64,000 nucleotides of DNA from Kangsaoukella pontilimi (GCF_009830125.1 NZ_WUPT01000001.1:434001-498000), one strand, 5' to 3'; shown: positions 8,561 to 19,154, counted from the first letter of the stretch. The notes: generated by a model not told the origin, from the sequence alone. A program made the numbers and translations.

Positions 8561-8693
8561 GGAGGGCCGGGGCGGAGCCCCAGCGTCGCGCCGGTTCGGA
8601 GCAGCCGTTTGTGTGATGTTCGAAACGGCCGGAAGGACTTGACCCCGACGGGAAAGCCCGCAATGCGGTTGGAGAAGAACAGCGAGCCTCGAG

Positions 8694-9698
8694 ATGCCAC
8701 TTTCCAGTTCGAATATCAAAGGTGTGGGGTTCGCGCTGGCGGGATTCGCCGTGTTTTCGACCCATGACGTGCTGATCAAGGCCCTTGGCGGTATATATGC
8801 GCCTTTCCAGATCCTGTTCTTCTCGGCACTTCTGGGCTTTCCCCTGGCGACGCTGATGCTGATCACGGACCGGACACCGGGGACGCTCCGACCGGTGCAT
8901 CCATGGTGGGTGGCCTTGCGAACCTGCGCCGCGCTGTTGACCGGCGTTTCCGCCTTTTACGCCTTTTCCGTTCTGCCGCTGGCGCAGGTCTATGCGTTCA
9001 TCTTCGCCGCACCTCTTCTGATCACGGTCCTGTCGATCCCCATTCTGGGCGAGAAGGTGGGCTTTCACCGCTGGATTGCCGTTGTTCTGGGTCTGACGGG
9101 GGTGATGATCGTCCTTCGGCCGGGTGCGGAGCCGGTGACGCTTGGCCATATCGCGGGGCTGACGGCGGCCTGCGGGTCGGCGCTGTCTTCGGTCATCGCC
9201 CGCAAGATCGGAGGCGAGGAGCGAACTGCCGTCATGGTTCTGTTCCCGATGCTGGCCAATGTGGCTGTCATGGGGGCGATCCTGCCCTTCGTCTATGTTC
9301 CGATGCCCATCCATCACCTTGGCGCGCTGGCGCTCATCGCGGCCTTCGGCTTTGCCGGAGCCACCTGCATGATTTTCGCCTACAGGGCCGGCGATGCCGC
9401 CGTGGTGGCTCCGATGCAGTATTCGCAGATCATCTGGGCGGCCATTTTCGGGCTGCTTTTCTTCGACGAGTTCCCCGACGGCGCTACATGGATCGGCGTT
9501 GCGGTCATCGTCTTCGCCGGCGTCTATGTCGTTCTGAGGGAAAGCCTCGCCGGCGTCTCGGCCAATACGCCTGTCCTGCGGACACGGTCCCGGCCCGAGA
9601 CCGGCACAACCCCCCGTGTCAGCGCGATGCTGCGCGCGCGGGCCGATCGTGTTCTTCCGGGTTACGAAGCCCTTGCAAAGGCTCCCGACACCAAGTAA
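8694..9698 (+). CDS. DMT-superfamily (EamA) membrane transporter
   Basis: A 334-aa protein of two EamA repeats, about ten transmembrane helices in all, ending in a charged cytoplasmic tail of about 45 residues (GVSANTPVLRTRSRPETGTT..). Typical signatures are AFYAFSVLPLAQVYAFIFAAP at the end of the first repeat and MQYSQIIWAAIFGLLFFDEF in the second. Family members export or import small metabolites; the substrate is not predictable. It is a monocistronic gene, and tRNA-Pro follows 15 bases after its stop. Three further EamA transporters lie in this window (19186, 40355, 41339). Confidence 0.92.
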   Translation: MPLSSSNIKGVGFALAGFAVFSTHDVLIKALGGIYAPFQILFFSALLGFPLATLMLITDRTPGTLRPVHPWWVALRTCAALLTGVSAFYAFSVLPLAQVYAFIFAAPLLITVLSIPILGEKVGFHRWIAVVLGLTGVMIVLRPGAEPVTLGHIAGLTAACGSALSSVIARKIGGEERTAVMVLFPMLANVAVMGAILPFVYVPMPIHHLGALALIAAFGFAGATCMIFAYRAGDAAVVAPMQYSQIIWAAIFGLLFFDEFPDGATWIGVAVIVFAGVYVVLRESLAGVSANTPVLRTRSRPETGTTPRVSAMLRARADRVLPGYEALAKAPDTK

Positions 9699-9713
9699 TC
9701 CGCCCGTCACGGT

Positions 9714-9790
9714 CGGAGTGTAGCTCAGCCTGGTAGAGCACTGTCTTCGGGAGGCAGGGGTCGGAGGTTCGAATCCTCTCACTCCGACCA
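9714..9790 (+). tRNA. tRNA-Pro (anticodon CGG)
   Basis: A 77-base cloverleaf with an encoded CCA end. The acceptor stem is CGGAGTG / CACTCCG, the D-arm is GCTCAGCCTGGTAGAGC, the anticodon arm is CTGTC-TTCGGGA-GGCAG with anticodon CGG reading CCG, and the T-arm is GGAGG-TTCGAAT-CCTCT. A gene remnant follows directly, which is compatible with past insertion or deletion at this tRNA end. Confidence 0.97.
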
Positions 9791-9913
9791 GATCATCGGA
9801 AATGTCGGACTTGATCGTCTGCGGGCCATTGCCGAGGCTGTACGCGGACTCGAGGGGGCTGTTCGATTGCAATCAAACCGCATCGCGTTCAGGCGGCAGG
9901 AGATCCTGAGTTG

Positions 9914-10177
9914 ATGGAAATACTGTCGGAAAAGAGAGATGTGGGGCTGCGCGTTCTTCCTGCCAACACGTGCCTTGAGCATCTCGCTTCGTCTGATGAC
10001 ACAATGACCTTTCTGGTCGGCATCAGTTCCATCGGGCTTTATTCAGCGATGCTGGGAGCGCCGGTTTTCAGTTATGTGGCGTCAGTTCCGGGGGCGCTCT
10101 CCAACCCCCGTATCTCTGCGCCTGCGAAGCTTCTTTCCGATTTCGGCGTTCATATGATGGGCTCGGACAGGGTCTGA
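9914..10177 (+). pseudogene. Probable gene remnant, glycosyltransferase C-terminus-like
   Basis: An open frame of 87 codons from ATG 9914; the frame is open from 9815, but the sequence before 9914 looks non-coding. The stretch VLPANTCLEHLASSDDTMTF..VGISSIGLYSAMLGAPVFSY resembles the C-terminal nucleotide-sugar half of polysialyltransferase/GT52-like enzymes, where a 'short-range contact' helix is followed by a G(I/F)SST.L loop. At under 90 residues it lacks the N-terminal Rossmann half, and no ribosome site precedes it. Its location between tRNA-Pro and a GT25 gene fits a decayed surface-polysaccharide gene. The family assignment is tentative. The 397 bases from 9791 to 10187 hold nothing else that I can see. 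Confidence 0.4.
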
Positions 10178-10187
10178 AAAGCCGTCG

Positions 10188-10931
10188 TCACGACACCCGT
10201 TTCGTCCGCCGCTTGAACCACCAGCGCCGCCAGTAGGACGCTTTGAGAAACCTCAGGGCGCGCGGGCCGTTCTGCTCGGCCGCCTTCAGCTTGGCGCGGG
10301 CGATTTCAATGTTCGACGTGCCGTCGAAGGGCGGGTGATCGACCGCGCGGGGCACGCAGAGGAGCGCGTCCAGCGGTACAGGGTCCGCAGGCCAGTCAGC
10401 GGGACGGGTCAGAGGCAGGCCATGCTCGAGGAAATAGCGCGCACCTTTCCGGCTGATCGTGTAGCCGGTTGTCAGACTGGCGTTTCGCGCCGCGCGGGCC
10501 AGTCGCAACGTATCGGTCAGCGCGCGGGGCCGCTCCGCGCGCCAGATATCTCCGTGCAGATGGTCGAGCTGCACGAGGTCACCGGCCAGATGCCCGTCTG
10601 CTGCGAGGAATTCGTCGAAAAGCGGGGTCAGGATGGCGTCGTCTTCCAGCACCAGCGCGCCGGGCAGGCCGTCGTCGACGATCCGGCGGTAGACCCCCAT
10701 ATGGCTCAGCGCGCAGCCGTATTCGGTGTCGGCCATCGGCCGCCCCGAGGCCCTGATCGTGCCGGGGCGGTCGATCATCGCCTCGGCATCGGGCGAGAGC
10801 CCGCGCCGGCCGTCCACTGCGTCGATGAAGGTGAAGTCCAGCCCGCGCTCCGCAAGCGCCGACGAGATCGAGGCTCGCCGCCCGGTCGCATCGGAGAGGG
10901 AAATCACGAAGATCGGCCAGCCGAAGGTCAC
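10188..10931 (-). CDS. Glycosyltransferase family 25 protein
   Basis: A 247-aa GT25 (LPS beta-galactosyltransferase/LpsA-like) enzyme, which adds a sugar to a surface glycan. The N-terminus IFVISLSDATGRRASI is the family's INLxRxxxR strand. TEYGCALSHMGVYRRIV (residues about 68-84) is the GCxLSH motif, and ALVLEDDAIL carries the acidic metal-binding LEDD. The C-terminus is very basic (WRRWWFKRRTKRVS), suggesting membrane attachment. GTG at 10931 overlaps the stop of the upstream FAD oxidase (GTGA), so the two are translationally coupled although no functional link is obvious. Confidence 0.9.
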   Translation of the reverse strand: MTFGWPIFVISLSDATGRRASISSALAERGLDFTFIDAVDGRRGLSPDAEAMIDRPGTIRASGRPMADTEYGCALSHMGVYRRIVDDGLPGALVLEDDAILTPLFDEFLAADGHLAGDLVQLDHLHGDIWRAERPRALTDTLRLARAARNASLTTGYTISRKGARYFLEHGLPLTRPADWPADPVPLDALLCVPRAVDHPPFDGTSNIEIARAKLKAAEQNGPRALRFLKASYWRRWWFKRRTKRVS

Positions 10932-12328
10932 AGGATCTTGCCGGGGTTCAGGATGTTCCGCGGGTCGAGCGCGGCCTTGATCGCGACCATGGCATCGACC
11001 GCGCCGCCGAGTTCCTCGTCGAGATAGGGCTTCTTGCCTTGTCCGACCCCGTGTTCGCCGGTGCAGGTGCCGTCATTCTCGATGGCGAGGCGGCTGAGCC
11101 AGCTGACGAAGGCTTTGGCTTTCTCGACTTCGTCCACACTCTCCATGTCGACCAGAAGGAGCGTGTGGAAATTACCGTCGCCGACATGGCCGACAATAGG
11201 CGCGATGAAACCGGTCTCGGTGAGTTTTTCCCTCGTGGCCGCCATGCAGTCGGCCAGTCGCGAGATCGGCACGCAGGTATCGGTGACGAAAGGGCTCGCG
11301 CCGGGACGAAGAGTGAGGGCCGCCCAATAGGCGTCGTGCCGCGCCTGCCAGAGCCTCGTCCGCTCTTCGGGCGAGGTTGTCCATTCGAAGCCGGTGCCAC
11401 CGGTTTCCTCTGCGATGCTGCCGAAGGTCTCGGCCTGTTCGCGGACGCCCGCATCCGTCCCGTGGAATTCCAAGAGGAGAAGCGGTGTCTCGGGGAGGGT
11501 CAGCCCTGAATGCCCGTTGCACGCGCGGACCTGCACTTCGTCCAGAAGCTCGATCCGGGCCACGGGCAGGCCCATCTGCACGGTCATAATCACCGCTTGG
11601 CAGGCGGCCTCGACGGTGGGAAAGGAACAGACGGCGGATGAGATCGCCTCGGGGATGCCGTGAAGACGGAGCGTGAGTTCGGTGATGATACCGAGCGTGC
11701 CCTCGGCGCCGATCATGAGCCGGGTGAGGTCGTAGCCGGCGGAGGACTTTTTCGCGCGCTGTCCGGTTCGGATGACGCTGCCATCGGCAAGCACGGCTTC
11801 CAGCGACAGGATATTGTCCTTCATCGTGCCGTAGCGCACCGCGTTCGTGCCGCTGGCGCGGGTCGCCGCCATGCCGCCGATCGAGGCATCGGCACCGGGG
11901 TCGATGGGAAAGAAGAGACCGGTGTCCCTGAGATAGGTGTTGAGCGCGACACGCGTGATGCCGGGCTGCACCACGCAGTCGAGATCCTCCGGGTGGACGG
12001 CCAGCACCTTGTTCATGCGGGCGAAATCGATGGAGATGCCCCCCGCAGGCGCATTCACTTGCCCCTCAAGCGAGGTGCCGGTGCCGAAGGGGATGACCGG
12101 CACGCGGTGGTGATGGGCAAGGGCGACGATTTCGGAGACTTCTGCGGTGGTCTCGGGCCAGACAACGATGTCCGGGGGCTGATTGCCAATCCAGGTCGTA
12201 GTGTGGGCGTGTTGGCGCCGGAGGCTATCGCCCGTTTCGGCGCGGTCTCCGAAACGCTGCTTCAGAATGCCGGTGATGGTGGCCGTCGCGTCGGCGTCTC
12301 GGACGGGAAGGGGCAGGCGGTCGGTCAT
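10928..12328 (-). CDS. FAD-binding oxidase, D-lactate/glycolate dehydrogenase type (GlcD/DLD-like)
   Basis: A 466-aa flavoprotein of the FAD_binding_4 / FAD-oxidase_C type. The FAD-binding half has VVWPETTAEVSEIVALAHHH, PFGTGTSLEGQVNAPAGG and GADASIGGMAATRASG with YGTMKDNIL. The C-terminal substrate domain has the metal/acid site GHVGDGNFH near residue 370 and the end GTCTGEHGVGQGKK..LDPRNILNPGKIL. These enzymes oxidise D-2-hydroxyacids (most often D-lactate) and pass electrons to cytochrome c or quinone. ATG at 12328 was chosen because the protein proper begins there; 82 upstream codons in frame overlap a repeat element. It is followed by the GT25 gene with overlapping codons. Confidence 0.92.
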   Translation of the reverse strand: MTDRLPLPVRDADATATITGILKQRFGDRAETGDSLRRQHAHTTTWIGNQPPDIVVWPETTAEVSEIVALAHHHRVPVIPFGTGTSLEGQVNAPAGGISIDFARMNKVLAVHPEDLDCVVQPGITRVALNTYLRDTGLFFPIDPGADASIGGMAATRASGTNAVRYGTMKDNILSLEAVLADGSVIRTGQRAKKSSAGYDLTRLMIGAEGTLGIITELTLRLHGIPEAISSAVCSFPTVEAACQAVIMTVQMGLPVARIELLDEVQVRACNGHSGLTLPETPLLLLEFHGTDAGVREQAETFGSIAEETGGTGFEWTTSPEERTRLWQARHDAYWAALTLRPGASPFVTDTCVPISRLADCMAATREKLTETGFIAPIVGHVGDGNFHTLLLVDMESVDEVEKAKAFVSWLSRLAIENDGTCTGEHGVGQGKKPYLDEELGGAVDAMVAIKAALDPRNILNPGKIL

Positions 12329-12418
12329 GTCGAAGTCTTTCTCCGGACCGTCCCCGTGGCAAGGGGCATTGCGCCGCGTGTGCCACGCGTCGCGGTGGGC
12401 GCGGCTCTGCCGCGCGAA

Positions 12419-12480
12419 GGGGCTCCGCCCCGGTCCGCGCTGGCGCGCGGCCCTCCCCGGAGTATTTTTGAACAGAAGAA
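12419..12480 (+). repeat. Gene-end repeat, copy 3
   Basis: The hairpin GGGGC TCC GCCCC (12419-12431) precedes a second GC hairpin (GCGC TGG CGCGC). After it come CCCCGGAGTATTT (12455-12467) and GAACAGAAGAA (12470-12480). It lies just after the end of purD (minus strand) and upstream of the FAD oxidase gene, so on the minus strand it reads as the inverted form. Confidence 0.6.
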
Positions 12481-12491
12481 GGCCGGGCGCG

Positions 12492-13760
12492 TCATCGGTC
12501 GAGCGCACGCCAGCCGATATCCCGCCGGCAGAACCCTTGCGCCCAGTCGATCCGGTCGACCGCAGCATAGGCACGATCGCGTGCCTCGGCCAGCGTCGTA
12601 CCGCGTGCCGTCACGTTGAGGACCCGGCCGCCGGATGCGGTGATCTTGCCGCCCGCTTCCCTCGTGCCGGCGTGGAACACCTGATTGCGGCTGTCCTGCG
12701 GCAGGTCGTCGAGACCGCTGATGACGCTGCCCTTCTCATAGGCGCCGGGGTAACCTTTGGCGGCAAGCACGACCGTCATGGCGTGATCGTCGGCCCAGTT
12801 GACCTGCGCCTCGGCCAGACGGCCTTCGGCGGCGGCGAGCATCAGGTCGAGCGCCTGGGCGCCCAGGCGCATCATCAGCACCTGGCATTCCGGGTCGCCG
12901 AAGCGGACGTTGTATTCGACGAGGCGCGGCGCGTCGTCCCGGATCATCAGGCCGGCATAAAGCACGCCCTGATAGGGCATCCCGCGCCGGACCATCTCGG
13001 CCAGTGTCGGGCGCACGATCTGGTCGAGCGCCTTTGCGGCGACTTCGTCCGTCAGGACCGGTGCGGGCGAGTAGGCACCCATGCCGCCGGTGTTCGGGCC
13101 GGTGTCGCCTTCGCCGACGCGTTTGTGATCCTGCGCCGTGCCGATGGGCAGCGCCGTCTCGCCGTCGCACAGGACGAAGAAGCTGGCCTCTTCTCCCTCC
13201 ATGAACTCTTCCAGCACCACCTCGGCGCCCGCATCGCCGAAGGCGCCGCCGAACATGTCGTCGATGGCGGCCGTCGCCTCGGCCTCGGTCATGGCGACGA
13301 CGACGCCCTTGCCGGCAGCGAGACCGTCGGCCTTGACCACGATGGGGGCGCCTTCCCTTGCCACATGGGCGCGGGCGCTGGCGGCGTCGGTGAATCGCGC
13401 CCAGGCGGCGGTGGGCGCGCCGGCGGCGTCGCAGACCTCCTTGGTGAAGCTTTTGGACGATTCGAGCCGGGCGGCCGCGGCTGAGGGTCCGAAGACCAGG
13501 ATGCCTGCGGCGCGAAGATCGTCGGCCACGCCAGTCGCGAGTGGCGCTTCGGGGCCGATGATGACGAAATCGACGGCATTCTCTTCGGCAAAGGTCGCGA
13601 CGGTTCCGCCATCCTCGATGTCGATGCTGGCGCATTCGGCAATCTCTGCAATCCCGGCATTTCCGGGCGCCACGATCAGCCGGTCGCATTTCGGGTTCTG
13701 CATCACTGCCCAGGCCAGCGCGTGTTCCCGCCCGCCGCCGCCCAGAATGAGGATATTCAT
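12492..13760 (-). CDS. purD: Phosphoribosylamine--glycine ligase
   Basis: GAR synthetase, the second step of purine synthesis: phosphoribosylamine + glycine + ATP gives GAR. It is 422 aa, the normal length. MNILILGGGGREHALAWA is the classic start. The ATP-grasp domain contains GPEAPLATGVADDLRAAGI, VKADGLAAGKGVVVA and VLEEFMEGEEASFFVLCDG, followed by GPNTGGMGAYSPAP and the active-site segment EYNVRFGDPECQ. ATG 13760 is fixed by this N-terminus. xseA diverges 90 bases away. Confidence 0.98.
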   Translation of the reverse strand: MNILILGGGGREHALAWAVMQNPKCDRLIVAPGNAGIAEIAECASIDIEDGGTVATFAEENAVDFVIIGPEAPLATGVADDLRAAGILVFGPSAAAARLESSKSFTKEVCDAAGAPTAAWARFTDAASARAHVAREGAPIVVKADGLAAGKGVVVAMTEAEATAAIDDMFGGAFGDAGAEVVLEEFMEGEEASFFVLCDGETALPIGTAQDHKRVGEGDTGPNTGGMGAYSPAPVLTDEVAAKALDQIVRPTLAEMVRRGMPYQGVLYAGLMIRDDAPRLVEYNVRFGDPECQVLMMRLGAQALDLMLAAAEGRLAEAQVNWADDHAMTVVLAAKGYPGAYEKGSVISGLDDLPQDSRNQVFHAGTREAGGKITASGGRVLNVTARGTTLAEARDRAYAAVDRIDWAQGFCRRDIGWRALDR

Positions 13761-13850
13761 GTCCGCTGCCCCGTCTGTTAGCCTGAGACGGATACACCAA
13801 GAAAGAGCGGCGAGGGCAAGGCGAAGAGCAGTCCCCGGCCGCCGGAGCGA

Positions 13851-15401
13851 ATGCGAATGGACCTGATCGACGACCCGACGCCCGGCCAGAACGCCCATGA
13901 ATACACTGTGTCCGAGATCTCGGGAGCGGTGAAGCGCGTGATCGAGGGCGAGTTCGGCCGCGTCCGTGTGCGGGGCGAGGTGGGGCGCGTGTTCCGGGCG
14001 CGGTCGGGGCATCTGTACTACGACGTGAAAGATGACCGGAACGTGCTGGCCTGCACCACGTGGAAGGGGCAACTCGCCAACCTGTCGGTGATGCCGGAAG
14101 AGGGGCTGGAAGTTGTCGTCACCGGGCGGCTCACCACCTTCGGGGCGCAGTCCAAGTACAACCTGAACGTTGAAGAGGTCACCGTCGCGGGTGTCGGCGC
14201 CCTGATGGCGATGCTGGAGAAGCGCAAGAAGGCGCTTGAGGCAGAAGGTCTGTTCGACCCGGCGCGAAAAAAGCCTCTGCCGTATCTGCCCGAGATCATC
14301 GGCGTCGTGACCTCACCTTCCGGAGCGGTGATCCGCGATATCCTGCACCGGCTGCGCGACCGGTTTCCCCGCAAGGTATTGATCTGGCCCGTGGCGGTTC
14401 AGGGCCAGAACTGCGCACCCGAGGTGGCGAATGCGATCCGGGGCTTCAACGCACTGACGCCGGGCGGTGCGCTTCCGCGTCCCGACGTGATCATCGTGGC
14501 GCGGGGCGGTGGCTCGATCGAGGACCTTTGGGGGTTCAACGAGGAGATCGTCGCCCGTGCCGCCGCCGAAAGCGGTATTCCCCTGATTTCCGCCGTCGGC
14601 CACGAAACGGACACGACGCTGATCGACTATGTCTCGGACCGCCGCGCGCCGACGCCTACCGCCGCCGCCGAGATGGCGGTACCCGTGCGGCTGGAACTGC
14701 TGGCCTGGGTCGATGGGCAGGAGGCGCGCCTCAGCCGCGCGCTTGGACGGGGCATTGCCGACCGGCGGCAGAGGCTGACGGACCTGTCGCGCATCCTGCC
14801 GCGCCCCGAGGCGCTTTTGTCCGAGCCGCGTCAGCGGCTGGACCGGGCAGAGGCGGCATTGCCGACAGCGTTGTTGCGGCTGGTGGATCGGCGGGGTGCG
14901 GATCTGGCCCGGATGGGAGGGGCGCTGCGCCCGTCGGTGCTGAGCGCCCGGATCAGGACCGACAGGGACAGGCTTGCCACCTGGGAGGCCCGTCTTGCGC
15001 CCGGTTTGACGCGCGGAATTCGTCAGGGCGCGGAACGGCTGGAAGCGCTTGGGCGGCGTTTGCGGCCCGCGCCGCTGGCCGAGAGGGTGGCGCGGCAACG
15101 CGTTGATCTGGAACGCATTTCGCCGCGACTTGAGACCACGTATCGCGCCCGCCTTGCCAAGCTCTCGGATCGGCTCGATGCGCTCGACCGGATGCGGCAA
15201 ACCCTTGGCTACAAGGAGACGCTTCAGCGGGGATACGCGGTGGTGCGAGCGGGCGACGCGGTCGTCACCGACGCCGAGGCTGCGCGGGCGGCCGGGCGGA
15301 TCGAGATCGAATTCCGGGATGGTCGTGTCGAGGCACAGGCGGGCGGCGCGGCGCGTCCGAAGGGCAAGGCGAAGCCGCCCGAGCAGGGCAGCCTGTTCTA
15401 G
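13851..15401 (+). CDS. xseA: Exodeoxyribonuclease VII large subunit
   Basis: Catalytic large subunit of exonuclease VII, which degrades single-stranded DNA; 516 aa. The N-terminal OB-fold has [19 protein letters not shown] and [19 protein letters not shown]. The catalytic domain has [36 protein letters not shown] and [19 protein letters not shown], and a long Arg/Leu-rich coiled-coil from about residue 290 to 440 is typical. Two in-frame ATGs (13851, 13857) are possible; neither has a clear ribosome site. The small subunit xseB is not adjacent. Confidence 0.97.
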   Translation: MRMDLIDDPTPGQNAHEYTVSEISGAVKRVIEGEFGRVRVRGEVGRVFRARSGHLYYDVKDDRNVLACTTWKGQLANLSVMPEEGLEVVVTGRLTTFGAQSKYNLNVEEVTVAGVGALMAMLEKRKKALEAEGLFDPARKKPLPYLPEIIGVVTSPSGAVIRDILHRLRDRFPRKVLIWPVAVQGQNCAPEVANAIRGFNALTPGGALPRPDVIIVARGGGSIEDLWGFNEEIVARAAAESGIPLISAVGHETDTTLIDYVSDRRAPTPTAAAEMAVPVRLELLAWVDGQEARLSRALGRGIADRRQRLTDLSRILPRPEALLSEPRQRLDRAEAALPTALLRLVDRRGADLARMGGALRPSVLSARIRTDRDRLATWEARLAPGLTRGIRQGAERLEALGRRLRPAPLAERVARQRVDLERISPRLETTYRARLAKLSDRLDALDRMRQTLGYKETLQRGYAVVRAGDAVVTDAEAARAAGRIEIEFRDGRVEAQAGGAARPKGKAKPPEQGSLF

Positions 15402-15436
15402 CGCTCCGGGCGGGTCTCGCCACGCGGGCGACGCGA

Positions 15437-15832
15437 TCAGACGCCGATTTTCGGCCCAAGGCAGAGAAGCGGCTCGCTCATCTCGGCGGTCTCGTAGAGC
15501 GTGGTCGAGGTCGGGTCGTTCTCGAACATGGCCATCAGGCGACCGCCCCGCAGGTAGAAACTCCAGCACTGCGGCGCGCTCAGCCCCTCGTAGACGAAAC
15601 AGATCCGATCGCCCTCGGGATACCAGTGGCCATCAAGGCATTCTCCGTCCAGATAGGACCAGCGCACGCGGCGGTCCGGCAGGTAGTCCTCGGCGCCAAA
15701 CGGGCCCATGGGCGAGGCGTAGGACAGTGTCTTGCCGGTGGTGTGGCGCTCGAAAGCCTCCGCACTCATTGGAGGGTCGGCGGCCCATGCGGGCAGGGCA
15801 AGAACGAGCAGGGTGAGGCAGAGCCTGAACAT
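15437..15832 (-). CDS. Secreted protein of unknown function
   Basis: A 131-aa protein with a signal peptide (MFRLCLTLLVLALPAWAA, cleavage after AWA). The mature part contains AEAFERHTTGKTLSYA, an aromatic segment DRRVRWSYLDGECLDGHWYP, and five cysteines (Cys5 in the signal; others in GECLDG, DRICFVYEG, PQCWSFYL and LLCLGPK). The last four could make two disulfides. The pattern recalls small periplasmic proteins of Rhodobacterales, but I do not recognise a named domain. ATG 15832 was chosen for the signal peptide. It is convergent with xseA, 35 bases away. Confidence 0.8.
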   Translation of the reverse strand: MFRLCLTLLVLALPAWAADPPMSAEAFERHTTGKTLSYASPMGPFGAEDYLPDRRVRWSYLDGECLDGHWYPEGDRICFVYEGLSAPQCWSFYLRGGRLMAMFENDPTSTTLYETAEMSEPLLCLGPKIGV

Positions 15833-15966
15833 GAACCGAGTGTCGCACGAGGTCACGGCGGATGCCAGCGCTCCGCAATCCGCCTCTCACGCGTCGGTTT
15901 TGGTGTGGTGACGTGCGCGGCGCGGGGCTAGTGTCCTGCGAGGAACCGGATCAGGAAGACAGGGCT

Positions 15967-17652
15967 ATGGCGCTCGATACCGACAAGGCGAAATATCGCG
16001 ACGGGCGCGGCAAGGGCCGCGCGACGCCGAAGGGCAGGCAACTGGACGACGCCGCGCTGGCCGAGGTCCGCGCTCTTCTTGGGGATCGCCCGCGCCGGCG
16101 CGACCTTCTGATCGAGCATCTGCATCTGATCCAAGACGCGCATGGCAGCCTTTCGGCGGCGCATCTGAGGGCGCTTGCCGAAGAAATGCGCCTTGCGCAG
16201 GCCGAGGTCTATGAGGTCGCGACATTTTACGCGCATTTCGACGTCGTGAAGGAAGGCGAGGCCCCGCCACCAGCCCTGACGATCCGGGTCTGCGACTCGC
16301 TGTCCTGCGAACTGGCGGGTGCCGCGGCGCTGAAGAAGGCGCTGGAAGACGGACTCGACCCGGCCGAGGTGCGGGTCCTTCGTGCGCCTTGCATGGGGCG
16401 CTGTGACACCGCGCCCGTGCTGGAACTCGGCCACAACCATATCGACCACGCGACACCGGAAAAGGTGCGCGCGGCGATCGCGGCGGGTGATACTCACGCC
16501 CATATGCCGGACTATGAATCCCTGGAAACATACCGTCGGTCAGGAGGTTACGAGACACTTCTCAACCTGCGTGATGGCGGCGACTGGGAAGAGGTGCAGG
16601 ATCGTGTTCTGGCAAGCGGGCTTCGCGGCCTCGGTGGCGCGGGCTTCCCGTCGGGCAAGAAATGGGGCTTCGTTCGCACCAATCCCGGTCCGCGATACCT
16701 GGCGGTCAACGGGGACGAGGGCGAGCCAGGCACGTTCAAGGACCGATACTACCTGGAACGCGTGCCGCATCTTTTCCTTGAAGGGATGCTGATCGCCGCC
16801 TGGGCGGTCGAGGCCGAGCGCGCATTCATCTACATACGCGACGAATACCCCGCCGTTCTAGGGATCCTCCGCCGCGAGATCGCGGCACTTGAGACCGCGG
16901 GTCTCGTCGAGCCGGGCTATATCGACCTGCGCCGGGGCGCGGGCGCGTATATCTGCGGCGAGGAAAGCGCGATGATCGAGTCGATCGAGGGCAAGCGCGG
17001 CCTGCCACGGCACCGCCCGCCCTTCGTCGCTCAGGTCGGTCTCTTCGGCCGGCCCACGCTGGTCCACAATGTCGAAACGCTCCACTGGGTTGCGCGGGTC
17101 TGCCGCGACGGACCGGAGGTGTTGTCCGGCACGGAAAAGAACGGGCGCAAGGGCCTCAGAAGCTATTCCGTCTCGGGTCGTGTGGCGGAGCCAGGTGTCT
17201 ATCTGCTGCCTGCGGGATCGACGATCACCGACATCATCGGGGCGGCGGGCGGTATGGCTGCAGGACATGTCTTCAAGGCGTACCAGCCCGGAGGCCCGTC
17301 CTCGGGCCTTCTGCCCGCAACCTTGGACGATGTGCCGCTCGATTTCGACACGTTGCAGCCCCATGGCAGCTTCATCGGCTCGGCTGCCGTCGTGGTCCTG
17401 TCAGACAGCGACAGCGCCCGTGCCGCGGCGCTCAACATGCTCCGCTTCTTCGAGGATGAAAGCTGCGGTCAGTGCACGCCCTGCCGCGTCGGCTGCGAGA
17501 AGGCGGTCAAGCTGATGCAGGCCGACCGCTGGGATCAGCCGCTCCTCGAAGACCTTTGTCAGGCGATGGCGGATGCCTCGATTTGCGGTCTGGGTCAGGC
17601 GGCGCCGAACCCGATCCGGCTGACGATGAAGCATTTCGCCAACGAAATCTGA
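15967..17652 (+). CDS. NuoE-NuoF fusion: NAD-linked formate dehydrogenase beta-type subunit, orphan
   Basis: A 562-aa fusion of a NuoE-like 2Fe-2S domain (residues about 30-170) and a NuoF-like diaphorase domain (about 190-562). The 2Fe-2S ligands are visible as CDSLSC and CMGRC. The FMN/NADH site is GLGGAGFPSGKKWG and NGDEGEPGTFKDR, and GAGAYICGEESAMIESIEG follows. The 4Fe-4S ligands are SCGQCTPCRVGC plus the later SICGLG cysteine. Such fusions are the NAD-reducing beta subunit of soluble formate dehydrogenases (FdsB/FdhB type) and normally precede the molybdenum alpha subunit. Here the next gene is ftsY, so it is an orphan. ATG 15967 is preceded by AGGAAGACAGGGCT. It could instead serve another NAD-linked oxidoreductase. 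Confidence 0.87.
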   Translation: MALDTDKAKYRDGRGKGRATPKGRQLDDAALAEVRALLGDRPRRRDLLIEHLHLIQDAHGSLSAAHLRALAEEMRLAQAEVYEVATFYAHFDVVKEGEAPPPALTIRVCDSLSCELAGAAALKKALEDGLDPAEVRVLRAPCMGRCDTAPVLELGHNHIDHATPEKVRAAIAAGDTHAHMPDYESLETYRRSGGYETLLNLRDGGDWEEVQDRVLASGLRGLGGAGFPSGKKWGFVRTNPGPRYLAVNGDEGEPGTFKDRYYLERVPHLFLEGMLIAAWAVEAERAFIYIRDEYPAVLGILRREIAALETAGLVEPGYIDLRRGAGAYICGEESAMIESIEGKRGLPRHRPPFVAQVGLFGRPTLVHNVETLHWVARVCRDGPEVLSGTEKNGRKGLRSYSVSGRVAEPGVYLLPAGSTITDIIGAAGGMAAGHVFKAYQPGGPSSGLLPATLDDVPLDFDTLQPHGSFIGSAAVVVLSDSDSARAAALNMLRFFEDESCGQCTPCRVGCEKAVKLMQADRWDQPLLEDLCQAMADASICGLGQAAPNPIRLTMKHFANEI

Positions 17653-17701
17653 CGATCCGCCGGGGCAGGGGCTCTGCCACTCGCCGCCTGTCGGCGGCTC
17701 A

Positions 17702-17772
17702 CCCCGGAGTATTTCGGAACAGAAGAAGCGCAAATTTGAATCAAATTGTCCTTCTTCTTGGCAAAAATACTC
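17702..17772 (+). repeat. Gene-end repeat, copy 4 (long palindromic form)
   Basis: CCCC, then the arm GAGTATTTCGGAACAGAAGAAG (17707-17728), then a core CGCAAATTTGAATCAAATTGTC, then the inverse arm CTTCTTCTTGGCAAAAATACTC (17751-17772). The two 22-base arms pair in most positions, so it can form a long hairpin. It lies between the formate-dehydrogenase-type gene and ftsY and has the same core as copy 2 at 8505-8535. GGGGC TCT GCCACTC and GCCGCC TGTC GGCGGC hairpin sequence precedes it. Confidence 0.75.
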
Positions 17773-17861
17773 GTATCCCGCCAACTGCCACGCGCGCGGC
17801 GCCCGGTCTTCCATCCTCGGGCGCAAATGCGTAAGTGATCAGCAAGGGCGCTGGAGGCGGA

Positions 17862-19154
<1,293 letters not shown>

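Noticed and set aside
9714-10187. Integrated element at tRNA-Pro
   Set aside because: No integrase gene and no duplicated tRNA 3' end were found downstream; only a remnant is supported.
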